Source: Lentisphaerota bacterium | GTDB lineage: Bacteria > Verrucomicrobiota > Kiritimatiellia > RFP12 > UBA3636 | Direction of reading: 5' to 3' | Assembly (NCBI GenBank): GCA_022837245.1 | Contig: JALHHX010000062.1 | Span: 1 to 18,468, forward strand | DNA length: 18,468 nucleotides | Part shown: positions 1 to 6,779 of the stretch, in pieces | How positions within the stretch are numbered: position 1 is the stretch's first letter | How the letters are laid out: each line of letters begins with the position of its first letter | The notes under the pieces: generated by a model | Told to the model about the DNA's origin: nothing | What the model saw: the letters and a program-made list of their open reading frames with translations, nothing else | The model's database searches: none | Made by a program: the position numbers and the translations under genes

Positions 1-180
1 GCCTGCTTTGGAGGCGGTTGTGCCACTACTCATGGGCCGAAGCAAACTCAATGGATGTGGGAGGTACGCGCGAGGAGAGATGATTTGGAATCCCTGGGGA
101 TTTAAATGCGCTATTGCGAAATTAGCCGTTTTCCGTTAAAATTGGGCTTTTAATTCACATGACGGGTTTGGGATCAGAAT
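1..180. other. Window edge and leader of the first gene; no confident gene
   Basis: All three plus-strand frames stay open from the window edge for a short distance (to about 81, 105 and 137), so a truncated upstream gene could end here, but none of the short translations is recognisable. A weak promoter-like pair, TTGCGA at 114-119 and TTAAAA at 136-141 with a 16-base spacer, lies upstream of the first ATG. I give it little weight. There is no strong Shine-Dalgarno sequence; GGGATCAG at about 170-177 is the only purine-rich run before the start at 181. Confidence 0.3.
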
Positions 181-1884
181 ATGGCGGTAAAACAGGACGA
201 TCTTCTATTCGAGTTGCTTAGGCAGACCAAGTTGTTCAATGATGTGCAGCTTGATCAGCTGGCGCTTGACGACAGAAGCGGCGACGCATCCATAACGGAG
301 TCGGTTATGCGTCTGGGCATGGCGTCCGAGGAGGATTTCCTGCAGGCCGCGGCGAGGGTGCTCGGGCTTGATTACGTCGATGTGTCCGAAATAGCGCCGA
401 CTCCGGATGTGATCGCAAGGCTGCCGGCCCGCTCCGTGTACCAGTACAGCGTTATTCCCGTTTCGTTCGACAACGACACCCTCACGATCGCCACGAGCGA
501 CCCGTTCAACCTTGCGCTTGTCGACGGTCTGCGCATTGCCTCCGGCTGCCAGATTCGCCCCGTCGTATGCACCACGGAGAAAATCGGCAAGCAGGCGCGC
601 AAGTTCTACGGCGTGGGAGGCGACACGTTTGAAAAGATGATGTCGGGCGGCCGCTACGAGGTCGAGGCGGCGGAGGACATGAAATACGACCTCTCCGATG
701 TGGGCCAGGAGGCGTCGATCGTGCGCTTTGTCAACCAGATCGTGGCAGAGGCCGACAAGCAGGGCGCCACAGACATACACGTGGAGCCGATGGAGCACGA
801 ACTACGCATACGCTACCGCATAGACGGGCTTTTGCACAAGGTGGATGTCCCGTCGCAGCTGCACCGTGTTCAAGCCGCCGTGATTTCCCGCTTAAAGGTC
901 ATGGCCAACCTTGACATTGCGGAGAAGCGCATGCCCATGGACGGCCGCATCGGCATACGCGTAAACGGCAAGGAGATAGACATCCGCGTTTCCACTTGCC
1001 CGACGGTTTACGGCGAGAGCGTCAGCCTGCGTCTGCTCCAAAAAGGCGGTGGGATCGTGCGCCTTTCCCAGCTTGGCATGAGCCCGAAGAACGAGAAGCT
1101 CATGCACAGGATCATCCACCGCCCCAACGGAATCGTGCTCGTCACGGGGCCGACCGGTTCGGGCAAGTCGACGTCGCTGTACGCTTTTCTGCACGAAATC
1201 AACACCGTGGACAAGCGCATATTAACGGCAGAGGAGCCCGTCGAATACGAAATGCCGGGAATCAACCAGGTGCTCGTCCGCCCAGAGATAGGCCTCACGT
1301 TCGCGCGCGTTCTGCGCTCGTTCCTGCGCCAGGATCCGGACGTGCTGATGGTCGGTGAAATTCGCGACATTGAGACCGCTGAAATAGCCATCAACGCGTC
1401 TCTCACCGGCCATCTGGTTTTTTCCACGCTGCACACGAACGACGCGGCGGGTGCCTTCGCGCGCCTCATCGACATGGGAGTCGAGCCTTTCCTCGTCGCT
1501 TCGTCGGTCGTCGTCGTGCTCGCCCAGCGCCTTTTGCGTCGTCTTTGCCCCGTCTGCAAGCTCGAGGGAGAGGCTGATCCGGCGCTTTTGGAGCGCATGG
1601 AGATAAATCCAGAGATATTCCGCGGCCGACGGATCTTCAATTCACGCGGATGCCAGAACTGCAGCCAGACCGGGTACAAGGGGCGCGGCGGGATTTTTGA
1701 GATATTGCCTGTCTCGGACACCATACGCACCATGGTAACAGACCACAGGCCTTCACTCGAAATACGCGACAAGGCGATTGAGGAGGGCATGGCCACGCTG
1801 CGTGACGATGGCTGGGAAAAGGTGTTCGCCGGGTTTACCACAATAGAGGAGGTGCTCCGCGTGGCGGAGGACCAGGAGGATTGA
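181..1884 (+). CDS. PilB/GspE-family type IV pilus or type II secretion assembly ATPase
   Basis: This is a cytoplasmic hexameric ATPase that powers assembly of pseudopilus or pilus fibres at the inner membrane. The 567 residues match the usual family length. Residues about 50-160 form an MshEN/T2SSE_N-type N-terminal domain. The ATPase core follows: Walker A GPTGSGKST at 323-331, the Asp-box region EEPVEY from 351, Walker B around 387-396 with catalytic-type E393, and a His box at about 410-421 (GHLVFSTLHTND). A tetracysteine zinc site is formed by C456/C459 and C491/C494, typical of GspE and PilB and absent from PilT. The start at 181 has only a weak ribosome site. No other secretion gene is in the window, so PilB and GspE cannot be told apart. 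The HIT gene begins 4 nt after the stop, suggesting co-transcription with metabolic genes. Confidence 0.95.
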   Translation: MAVKQDDLLFELLRQTKLFNDVQLDQLALDDRSGDASITESVMRLGMASEEDFLQAAARVLGLDYVDVSEIAPTPDVIARLPARSVYQYSVIPVSFDNDTLTIATSDPFNLALVDGLRIASGCQIRPVVCTTEKIGKQARKFYGVGGDTFEKMMSGGRYEVEAAEDMKYDLSDVGQEASIVRFVNQIVAEADKQGATDIHVEPMEHELRIRYRIDGLLHKVDVPSQLHRVQAAVISRLKVMANLDIAEKRMPMDGRIGIRVNGKEIDIRVSTCPTVYGESVSLRLLQKGGGIVRLSQLGMSPKNEKLMHRIIHRPNGIVLVTGPTGSGKSTSLYAFLHEINTVDKRILTAEEPVEYEMPGINQVLVRPEIGLTFARVLRSFLRQDPDVLMVGEIRDIETAEIAINASLTGHLVFSTLHTNDAAGAFARLIDMGVEPFLVASSVVVVLAQRLLRRLCPVCKLEGEADPALLERMEINPEIFRGRRIFNSRGCQNCSQTGYKGRGGIFEILPVSDTIRTMVTDHRPSLEIRDKAIEEGMATLRDDGWEKVFAGFTTIEEVLRVAEDQED

Positions 1885-1888
1885 CAAT

Positions 1889-2362
1889 ATGAAAGACCCA
1901 AACTGCCTGTTTTGCAAAATCATCGACGGCGTGTTGCCCTCTGTCAAAGTCTACGAATCAGCGAACGTGCTCGCGTTTTTAGACGTCAACCCAGTCGAAA
2001 AAGGGCACGTGCTGGTGGTGCCGAAACGCCATTGGCCAACTATAGCCGACCTCCCGGTCTCGGACAGCTGCGACATCCGCTGCGCCGAGGAGCTGATGTA
2101 CATAATGCGCGTGGTGGCCAAGGCGGTTAGCTCGTCGTTCGCTGACGGAGTCAACGTGCTCCAGGCGAACGGCGGGTGCGCGGGCCAGACCGTGCCGCAT
2201 CTCCATTTCCACGTCATACCGCGTTACGGCAAAGAGCCAGTCCAGCCCGTCTGGAGATCGGGTGCCGGCAAGTACACCGGCGAGGAAGAGCGCGACCTCT
2301 TCGCGAAGAGAATCTCCGAGGCGGTGAATTGCATAGTCGCAGAGGAGCGCATAGTGAAATGA
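1889..2362 (+). CDS. HIT-family (histidine triad) nucleotide hydrolase/transferase
   Basis: HIT proteins are small soluble enzymes that hydrolyse nucleoside phosphoramidates or dinucleoside polyphosphates, or transfer nucleotides. The 157-residue product carries the signature H-L-H-F-H at residues 104-108, where the middle His is the family nucleophile position. Near the N-terminus it has the CxxC pair C6/C9 (CLFCKI), common in bacterial HIT proteins and often zinc-binding. The segment FLDVNPVEKGHVLVVPKRH is the conserved first half of the fold. A strong ribosome site (AGGAGGA) lies inside the end of the preceding ATPase gene. The stop overlaps the start of the next gene in an ATGA. The true substrate cannot be read from the sequence, and the 157-residue length, longer than minimal HINT proteins, fits the Ap4A-hydrolase-like bacterial subgroup only loosely. 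Confidence 0.93.
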   Translation: MKDPNCLFCKIIDGVLPSVKVYESANVLAFLDVNPVEKGHVLVVPKRHWPTIADLPVSDSCDIRCAEELMYIMRVVAKAVSSSFADGVNVLQANGGCAGQTVPHLHFHVIPRYGKEPVQPVWRSGAGKYTGEEERDLFAKRISEAVNCIVAEERIVK

Positions 2363-2778
2363 ACGACCAGTCATTTGAGGAAACCGTCGCGCGGCTCTGT
2401 GAATTCGATTTTACCTATGACATGGAGGCCTACTACTTCGTGCGCGACGCGCTAGACTACGCCTCGCGCAAGCTGCGAACGGAGGGCGGGAGCCGCCACG
2501 TCACCGGCGTCGAGCTCTCCGAGATGGCCCGCGAATACGCGCTCCAGGAATTCGGGCCGCTGTCGCTGCTCGTCCTGAACGAGTGGGGTCTTTATGAAAC
2601 ATCCGATTTCGGCGAGATCGTCTACAAGCTTATAAACGAAGGCGTTTTCGGCAAAACGGAGACAGACCGCAAGGCGCATTTCAACGATGTGTACGATTTT
2701 CACGAAGCGTTCGCGAAGCCCTTCGAACCGGAGGATATAAAGTTCGATTTGCCGGCAATATCTGGGAAGAAAAAATGA
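2359..2778 (+). CDS. Minf_1886-like conserved hypothetical protein (PVC-type)
   Basis: This is a 139-residue acidic soluble protein with no signal peptide or membrane segment. The pattern of an N-terminal helix with FDFTYDMEAYYFVRDALDYA, then HVTGVELSEMAREYALQEFGPLS, then a WGLYETSDFGEIVYKLI block matches my memory of the small Minf_1886 family described from Verrucomicrobia and Planctomycetes. Its function is unknown. The start is fixed by a 4-nt ATGA overlap with the HIT gene, and its own stop overlaps the DUF1015 start in another ATGA, so translation is very probably coupled across three genes. A longer reading starting at 2176 would overlap the HIT gene heavily and has a low-complexity Arg-rich beginning, so I reject it. 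Family assignment is moderately sure; no activity should be inferred. Confidence 0.85.
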   Translation: MNDQSFEETVARLCEFDFTYDMEAYYFVRDALDYASRKLRTEGGSRHVTGVELSEMAREYALQEFGPLSLLVLNEWGLYETSDFGEIVYKLINEGVFGKTETDRKAHFNDVYDFHEAFAKPFEPEDIKFDLPAISGKKK

Positions 2779-3998
2779 AAGTATCACCATTCAGGGCTTT
2801 GAGGCCCAGCAAAGAGAAGGCGGCCGAAATCGCGTCGCTGCCGTACGACGTCATGGACTCAACGGAGGCCGCCGCGATGGCAGCCGGAAAGCCCGACAGC
2901 TTCCTGCACGTCGTGCGGTCGGAAATAGACCTTCCGGAGGGTTCTGATCCACATGGCGACGAGGTTTACAGGCAAGCTCGCAAGGCGCTCGACAGGCTCC
3001 GCATCGAGGACAAACTCGTGCGTGAGGATTCGCCGTCGATTTACATCTACCGCCAGATAATGGGCGGGCACGAGCAGACCGCGGTTGTGGGCTGCTGTGA
3101 TATTGGTGATTACGCCAACGGCGTGATCCTGCGCCATGAAAAGACGCGCAAGGACAAAGAGGACGACAGGACTAGGCACATCTTGGCGACGAATGCAAAC
3201 ACCGGGCAGGTTTTCCTGACGTACCGTGACGTGGCGGCGATCGACTGGATTGTCAAGCTCGAGTGCGAAGAGGAACCTCTTTACGACTTCACGGCCGAGG
3301 ACGGTGTGCGGCACGTTGTCTGGCGGGCGAAGGAAACGGAGGCGCTCTCGCACATGTTCGCAACGGTGCCTAAGGCATATATCGCCGACGGGCACCACAG
3401 GTCTGCGGCGTCGTACCGCGCCGGTATGGATCGGCGCAAAGCGGCGGGTGCGACGGCCGATCCGGATGCTGAATACAACCGTTTCATGGCGTGTCTCTTC
3501 CCGGCGTCTCAATTGCGTATATTGCCATACAACCGCTGTGTTAAGGATTTGAACGGGCTCTCGGAAAAGGAGTTTCTGGCCAAGGTGGCCGAGAACTTTG
3601 AAGTGTCGGACGGCAAGCCCGAGCTGACTGCGCCATGTTCGTGCGCCATGTATCTTGGCGGGCGCTGGCGAGGCCTGAAATGGAAGATGTCGTGCAAGGA
3701 GGCTGATCCCGTCTCGAAGCTCGATGTCAGCCGGCTGCAGGAGGATCTGCTTGCGCCTGTGCTGGGCATTGGGGATCCGCGCGCCGACGGGCGCATTTTC
3801 TTCGTGGGGGGTATCAGGGGCGATGGCGAGCTAGTCCGCAATGTGGACAAAGGCAAGGCGGCTGTCGCGTTCTCAATGTACCCGACCACGATCGGGCAAA
3901 TGATGGAGATCGCAGATGCGGGGCAGACCATGCCCCCAAAGAGCACCTGGTTCGAGCCGAAGTTGCGGAGCGGGTTGCTGGTGCACACACTTGATTAA
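2775..3998 (+). CDS. DUF1015 family protein (possible serine kinase-like enzyme)
   Basis: The 407-residue length and three conserved blocks mark this as a DUF1015 protein: SLPYDVMD at about 21-28, HEKTRKDKEDDRTRHI from H121, and YIADGHHRSAASYR from Y202, containing the D-G-H-H-R core (D205, H207, H208, R209). The clustered charged and His residues look like a phosphate- or metal-handling active site. I recall that the family often neighbours serine-biosynthesis genes and has been linked to free-serine phosphorylation, but I cannot verify this here, so the activity stays tentative. The protein is soluble, with no signal peptide. Its ATG overlaps the stop of the preceding gene (ATGA), and deoC begins 16 nt after its stop behind a strong ribosome site, placing it firmly in the five-gene operon. 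Confidence 0.88.
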   Translation: MKVSPFRALRPSKEKAAEIASLPYDVMDSTEAAAMAAGKPDSFLHVVRSEIDLPEGSDPHGDEVYRQARKALDRLRIEDKLVREDSPSIYIYRQIMGGHEQTAVVGCCDIGDYANGVILRHEKTRKDKEDDRTRHILATNANTGQVFLTYRDVAAIDWIVKLECEEEPLYDFTAEDGVRHVVWRAKETEALSHMFATVPKAYIADGHHRSAASYRAGMDRRKAAGATADPDAEYNRFMACLFPASQLRILPYNRCVKDLNGLSEKEFLAKVAENFEVSDGKPELTAPCSCAMYLGGRWRGLKWKMSCKEADPVSKLDVSRLQEDLLAPVLGIGDPRADGRIFFVGGIRGDGELVRNVDKGKAAVAFSMYPTTIGQMMEIADAGQTMPPKSTWFEPKLRSGLLVHTLD

Positions 3999-4014
3999 AC
4001 AAAGGAGGAAGGCA

Positions 4015-4701
4015 ATGGGCAATGAGCTGTCTGTCGATGCCATAGCCGGCATGATCGACCACACGGTGCTGACGCCGTACAGCAAACACGAAGTGTTCGT
4101 GGCGGCTTGCCGCTATGCCGTCAAGAACAAATGCGCGAGTGTTTGCGTGAGCCCTTTCTATGTGGGCGAGTGCGCACAGCGCCTCAACGGCAGCGGCGTT
4201 AAGACCTGCACCGTCGTCGGGTTCCCGCACGGGACGAACGCGACGGCCGCGAAAGTGGCGGAGGCGCTCATCGCGATGGAGACCGGCGCCGTGGAGATCG
4301 ACATGGTCGTCAACATTGCCAAGGTCAAAGACCGCGATTGGGATTTTGCGCAGGAGGACATCTGGGACGTCACGGAAGTCGTCCATGCCGCGGGCAACAA
4401 AATAAAGGTGATTTTCGAAAACTGCTATCTCGACGACGACGAGAAGATAATGCTCTGCAAAATCTGCACCGAGCTGAACTGCGACTGGGTCAAAACCTCC
4501 ACCGGGTTCGGGACCGGCGGCTCGAAGGTCGAGGATCTGCGGCTCATGAAGGCGAACATAGGGCCGCGCGTGCAGATCAAGGCGGCCGGCGGGATTCGAA
4601 CGCTCGACCAGCTTCTGGAGGCGCGCGAAATCGGGGTGACGCGCGTGGGATGTTCTCGGACGAAAGACGTGCTTGACGAGGCTAAACGGAGGTTCGGCTG
4701 A
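4015..4701 (+). CDS. deoC: Deoxyribose-phosphate aldolase
   Basis: DeoC is a class I aldolase that reversibly cleaves 2-deoxyribose 5-phosphate to glyceraldehyde 3-phosphate and acetaldehyde in deoxynucleoside catabolism. The 228-residue product is the usual length of the short bacterial type. It shows the catalytic set: D96 in EIDMVVN, the Schiff-base lysine K160 in VKTSTGF, and the proton-relay lysine K189 in IKAAGGIRT. It opens with the typical IDHTVLTPYS block. I chose the ATG at 4015 because the perfect ribosome site AAAGGAGGA (4001-4009) lies 5 nt upstream; a longer in-frame reading from 3916 would run through the end of the DUF1015 gene. It is the last gene of the first operon. C-terminal GCSRTKDVLDE replaces the more common GTS-type phosphate loop, a mild oddity. 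Confidence 0.96.
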   Translation: MGNELSVDAIAGMIDHTVLTPYSKHEVFVAACRYAVKNKCASVCVSPFYVGECAQRLNGSGVKTCTVVGFPHGTNATAAKVAEALIAMETGAVEIDMVVNIAKVKDRDWDFAQEDIWDVTEVVHAAGNKIKVIFENCYLDDDEKIMLCKICTELNCDWVKTSTGFGTGGSKVEDLRLMKANIGPRVQIKAAGGIRTLDQLLEAREIGVTRVGCSRTKDVLDEAKRRFG

Positions 4702-4702
4702 T

Positions 4703-4737
4703 TTGTTTTTGAGGAATCCGGTTTGTTATGGTACCAT
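4703..4737 (+). promoter_or_regulatory. Possible promoter between deoC and the GYF/coiled-coil gene
   Basis: The 66-base gap after deoC is AT-richer than its surroundings. It holds two overlapping weak sigma70-like options: TTGTTT at 4703-4708 with TATGGT at 4727-4732 (18-base spacer), and TTGAGG at 4709-4714 with TACCAT at 4732-4737 (17-base spacer). Neither is close to consensus. The position fits an internal promoter giving the GYF cluster its own transcript, but read-through from deoC is equally possible because no terminator is visible. Confidence 0.3.
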
Positions 4738-4767
4738 GAAAAACCGTTAAGGCCGGGGAGGTGGTAT

Positions 4768-6132
4768 ATGTCTGGTAAAAATTCAAGTGAAAGCGCAAAA
4801 AACTGGTTCTGGAAAAAAGCCTCGGGAGCGAAGGAGGGGCCTGTTGACGTCGACGTAATGCGCTCGAAGGTAGTTGCAGGCGAAATCGACGCGCAGACAC
4901 AGGTTTCGAAGGACGGCAAATCGTGGGCGCTTGCTGTTTCGCATCAGGAGCTCGGTTTCGACTGCCTCGTGCTTGAGGCGGGCGAGGGGCTCAACGTGCT
5001 GGGGCCGTTCGCAAACAAATCCATGGCGCGAAAAGAGGTGGCCGCCTCGATGCCCCGCGACGGGATCGTTTTCGTGCGCGGGGGCCTCGTCGGGGATGGC
5101 GTGCACGGCACATTCGCGGCACTTGCGAAGACCGGCGCCGCAATGGCGGAGCGCGTAATGGCGGCGGAGAAACAACTGCGCGAAAGCGAAAAAGCGCGCC
5201 GCGCGGCAGAGGCGTCGCTAGCCGCCAAAGATCTTGAGTTCGATGCGGAGCGGCAGAACTTAAACGGGGTGGTCTCGGGACTCAAGGCCGCGGAACTCAA
5301 ACTTAAGGCCGAGCTCAACGAGCTGCGCTCCGACCTCGAGGCCGACAAAGAAGAAAAGAGCCGGAGGCTGGATCTTGAGGCGAAACTGATGGACGCCGAG
5401 ATCATGGCGATCTCCGTGCGCGAGGCGGCGGACAAGACGGTGGCGGAATTGGCTGCGAAAACGAGAGAGCTTGACGAGGCGCGGGGCAGGGCGGAAGCGA
5501 TAAAGACTGAACTCGAAGCGTTGCGTGCAAAGCAGACCGAGGGCGATTCCAAGGTTGCAGAACTAGAGAAGAAACTTGCGGAGACCGGTGCCCGCCTGGC
5601 CGAACGGGAGGGGCGTTGTGTGGAGTTGGAGGGCAGCCTTGCCGCCGCGAAGTCTGAAGCGCAGGAGCTGGAAGGGAAGCTCAGGGAGCGTGACAGGCAT
5701 GTCGAAAAACTCTCGCGCGCTTCGAAGGCCGCGAACGAAAACATACGCGAATTGAACGAGTCGGCTACGTGGTTGCGCACAAAACTGTCTGATCTGGCTG
5801 GAGAAGTGGCTGAGAAATTCTACGTTCCCGAGCTGCAGCCCGCCGCGGAGTATGCGGAGACGTTGGAAAACGCGGCCGAAGTCGTCGAACCGGAAATTGT
5901 TCCGGCCAACAGCCCTGGAGAGGGCGACGCGGTGGCGCGGCGGATGACCGCTGGCAACGCCGCCCCCGGACGCAGCATGGAGAAGATTTCGGCAATCGAG
6001 AACCAGTTGAAGCGGGAACTCTCGAACCTGGGCGCGACAAAGCCGCATGGCGCCGGCCCGGTCCCCGGCTCCGGGAAAAACCAGATGGGACGCGACGGGC
6101 TGCTCGGAGGTGTCTTCAAAAGAAAAAAGTAG
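4768..6132 (+). CDS. GYF_2-domain (DUF4339-like) coiled-coil protein, first paralogue
   Basis: The 454-residue protein has no recognised enzyme domain. Residues about 12-56 resemble GYF_2/DUF4339: an aromatic W-F-W start, a G-P pair at 24-25, a central helix and a closing K-S-W. Residues about 66-110 look like a second, weaker copy containing L-G-P-F. GYF_2 domains are thought to bind proline-rich peptides. Residues about 125-365 are an almost unbroken Glu/Lys/Ala/Leu-rich heptad coiled coil. The tail is Pro/Gly-rich, probably disordered, and ends in the basic KRKK. No signal peptide or membrane helix is present, so a cytoplasmic scaffold is likely. The ATG at 4768 is chosen over 4723 because GGGGAGG (4755-4761) sits six bases upstream. 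The next gene repeats this architecture and begins 20 bases later. Confidence 0.85.
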   Translation: MSGKNSSESAKNWFWKKASGAKEGPVDVDVMRSKVVAGEIDAQTQVSKDGKSWALAVSHQELGFDCLVLEAGEGLNVLGPFANKSMARKEVAASMPRDGIVFVRGGLVGDGVHGTFAALAKTGAAMAERVMAAEKQLRESEKARRAAEASLAAKDLEFDAERQNLNGVVSGLKAAELKLKAELNELRSDLEADKEEKSRRLDLEAKLMDAEIMAISVREAADKTVAELAAKTRELDEARGRAEAIKTELEALRAKQTEGDSKVAELEKKLAETGARLAEREGRCVELEGSLAAAKSEAQELEGKLRERDRHVEKLSRASKAANENIRELNESATWLRTKLSDLAGEVAEKFYVPELQPAAEYAETLENAAEVVEPEIVPANSPGEGDAVARRMTAGNAAPGRSMEKISAIENQLKRELSNLGATKPHGAGPVPGSGKNQMGRDGLLGGVFKRKK

Positions 6133-6152
6133 GCGAGCGGGCGTGATTTTAA

Positions 6153-6779
6153 ATGTCTGACAAACAGGAAATAAAAGCGAAAGGCGCTTCGGCGCCGTCA
6201 GATGCCGATTGGTTCGTGAGGATGAGCAACGGCGCCGTTTTCGGCCCCATCAACACTAAGGGGCTTGTGCATTGGGCTCGGGACGGGCGAATAATGCCGG
6301 ATGACGAGATTTCCACTGACAGGGTGTCCTGGCGTCCCGCGCGTGATTTGCCGGAACTCGAAATAGACACGATGATAGAGCTTCCGGACGGCACGTTCAT
6401 AGGGCCATACAACGCTAATGCCATAGAGCCGCTCGTGAAGGAGGGAAAAATTCCACCTAAGGCGAAACGTTTTCCTGCCAACGAATTGGATGAGCGTATC
6501 GCAATCAGGCAGGCGACGCTGTTCGGCGACGAACCTGATGGCGACGGCGACGCGCCCATCGTTGGCGGAGTGGGTGGCGGAGACGCTACGGCGTGGGAGA
6601 AAATGCGCGGGGAATTCGAAGAGAGAATCGCTGACCTTAAACGGCAGTCTGACGATGCTATTGCCGAATACGAGCGCGCGCAGGAAAACCTTCAGGCGGA
6701 GTTCGAGAAGTCGAAGAACGGAAGAAACAAGGGTCGAGTTGGGGAAGGTGCAGGCGGCTCTGGAAGAAGCGCAGGGTGA
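6153..6779 (+). CDS. GYF_2-domain coiled-coil protein, second paralogue, 5' part (frameshifted)
   Basis: This frame encodes 208 residues. Residues about 19-68 are a good GYF_2-like domain (W20-F21, G31-P32, closing S59-W60), and residues about 74-107 look like a second copy with F-I-G-P-Y. A Gly/Asp-rich linker (about 128-145) follows, then the start of a coiled coil from about 150. From about residue 189 the coil breaks into Gly/Arg-rich sequence (NGRNKGR and onward) and stops at 6779. The coil instead continues in the +1 frame from about 6718, so I read this and the next entry as one gene split by a frameshift. The original product would be about 628 residues, with the same layout as the upstream paralogue. 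The ribosome site is weak. A real early stop giving a short protein is possible but less likely. Confidence 0.7.
   Translation: MSDKQEIKAKGASAPSDADWFVRMSNGAVFGPINTKGLVHWARDGRIMPDDEISTDRVSWRPARDLPELEIDTMIELPDGTFIGPYNANAIEPLVKEGKIPPKAKRFPANELDERIAIRQATLFGDEPDGDGDAPIVGGVGGGDATAWEKMRGEFEERIADLKRQSDDAIAEYERAQENLQAEFEKSKNGRNKGRVGEGAGGSGRSAG

Noticed and set aside
1008..1901. Minus-strand open frame of 297 codons
   Set aside because: It is antisense to the Walker and zinc regions of the PilB/GspE ATPase, and its Ser/Arg-rich composition is typical of a shadow frame.
4944..5780. Minus-strand Ser/Ala-rich open frame of 278 codons
   Set aside because: It is the mirror of the Glu/Lys/Ala coiled-coil codons of the GYF protein; the Ser/Ala/Phe composition is an artefact of reading that strand.
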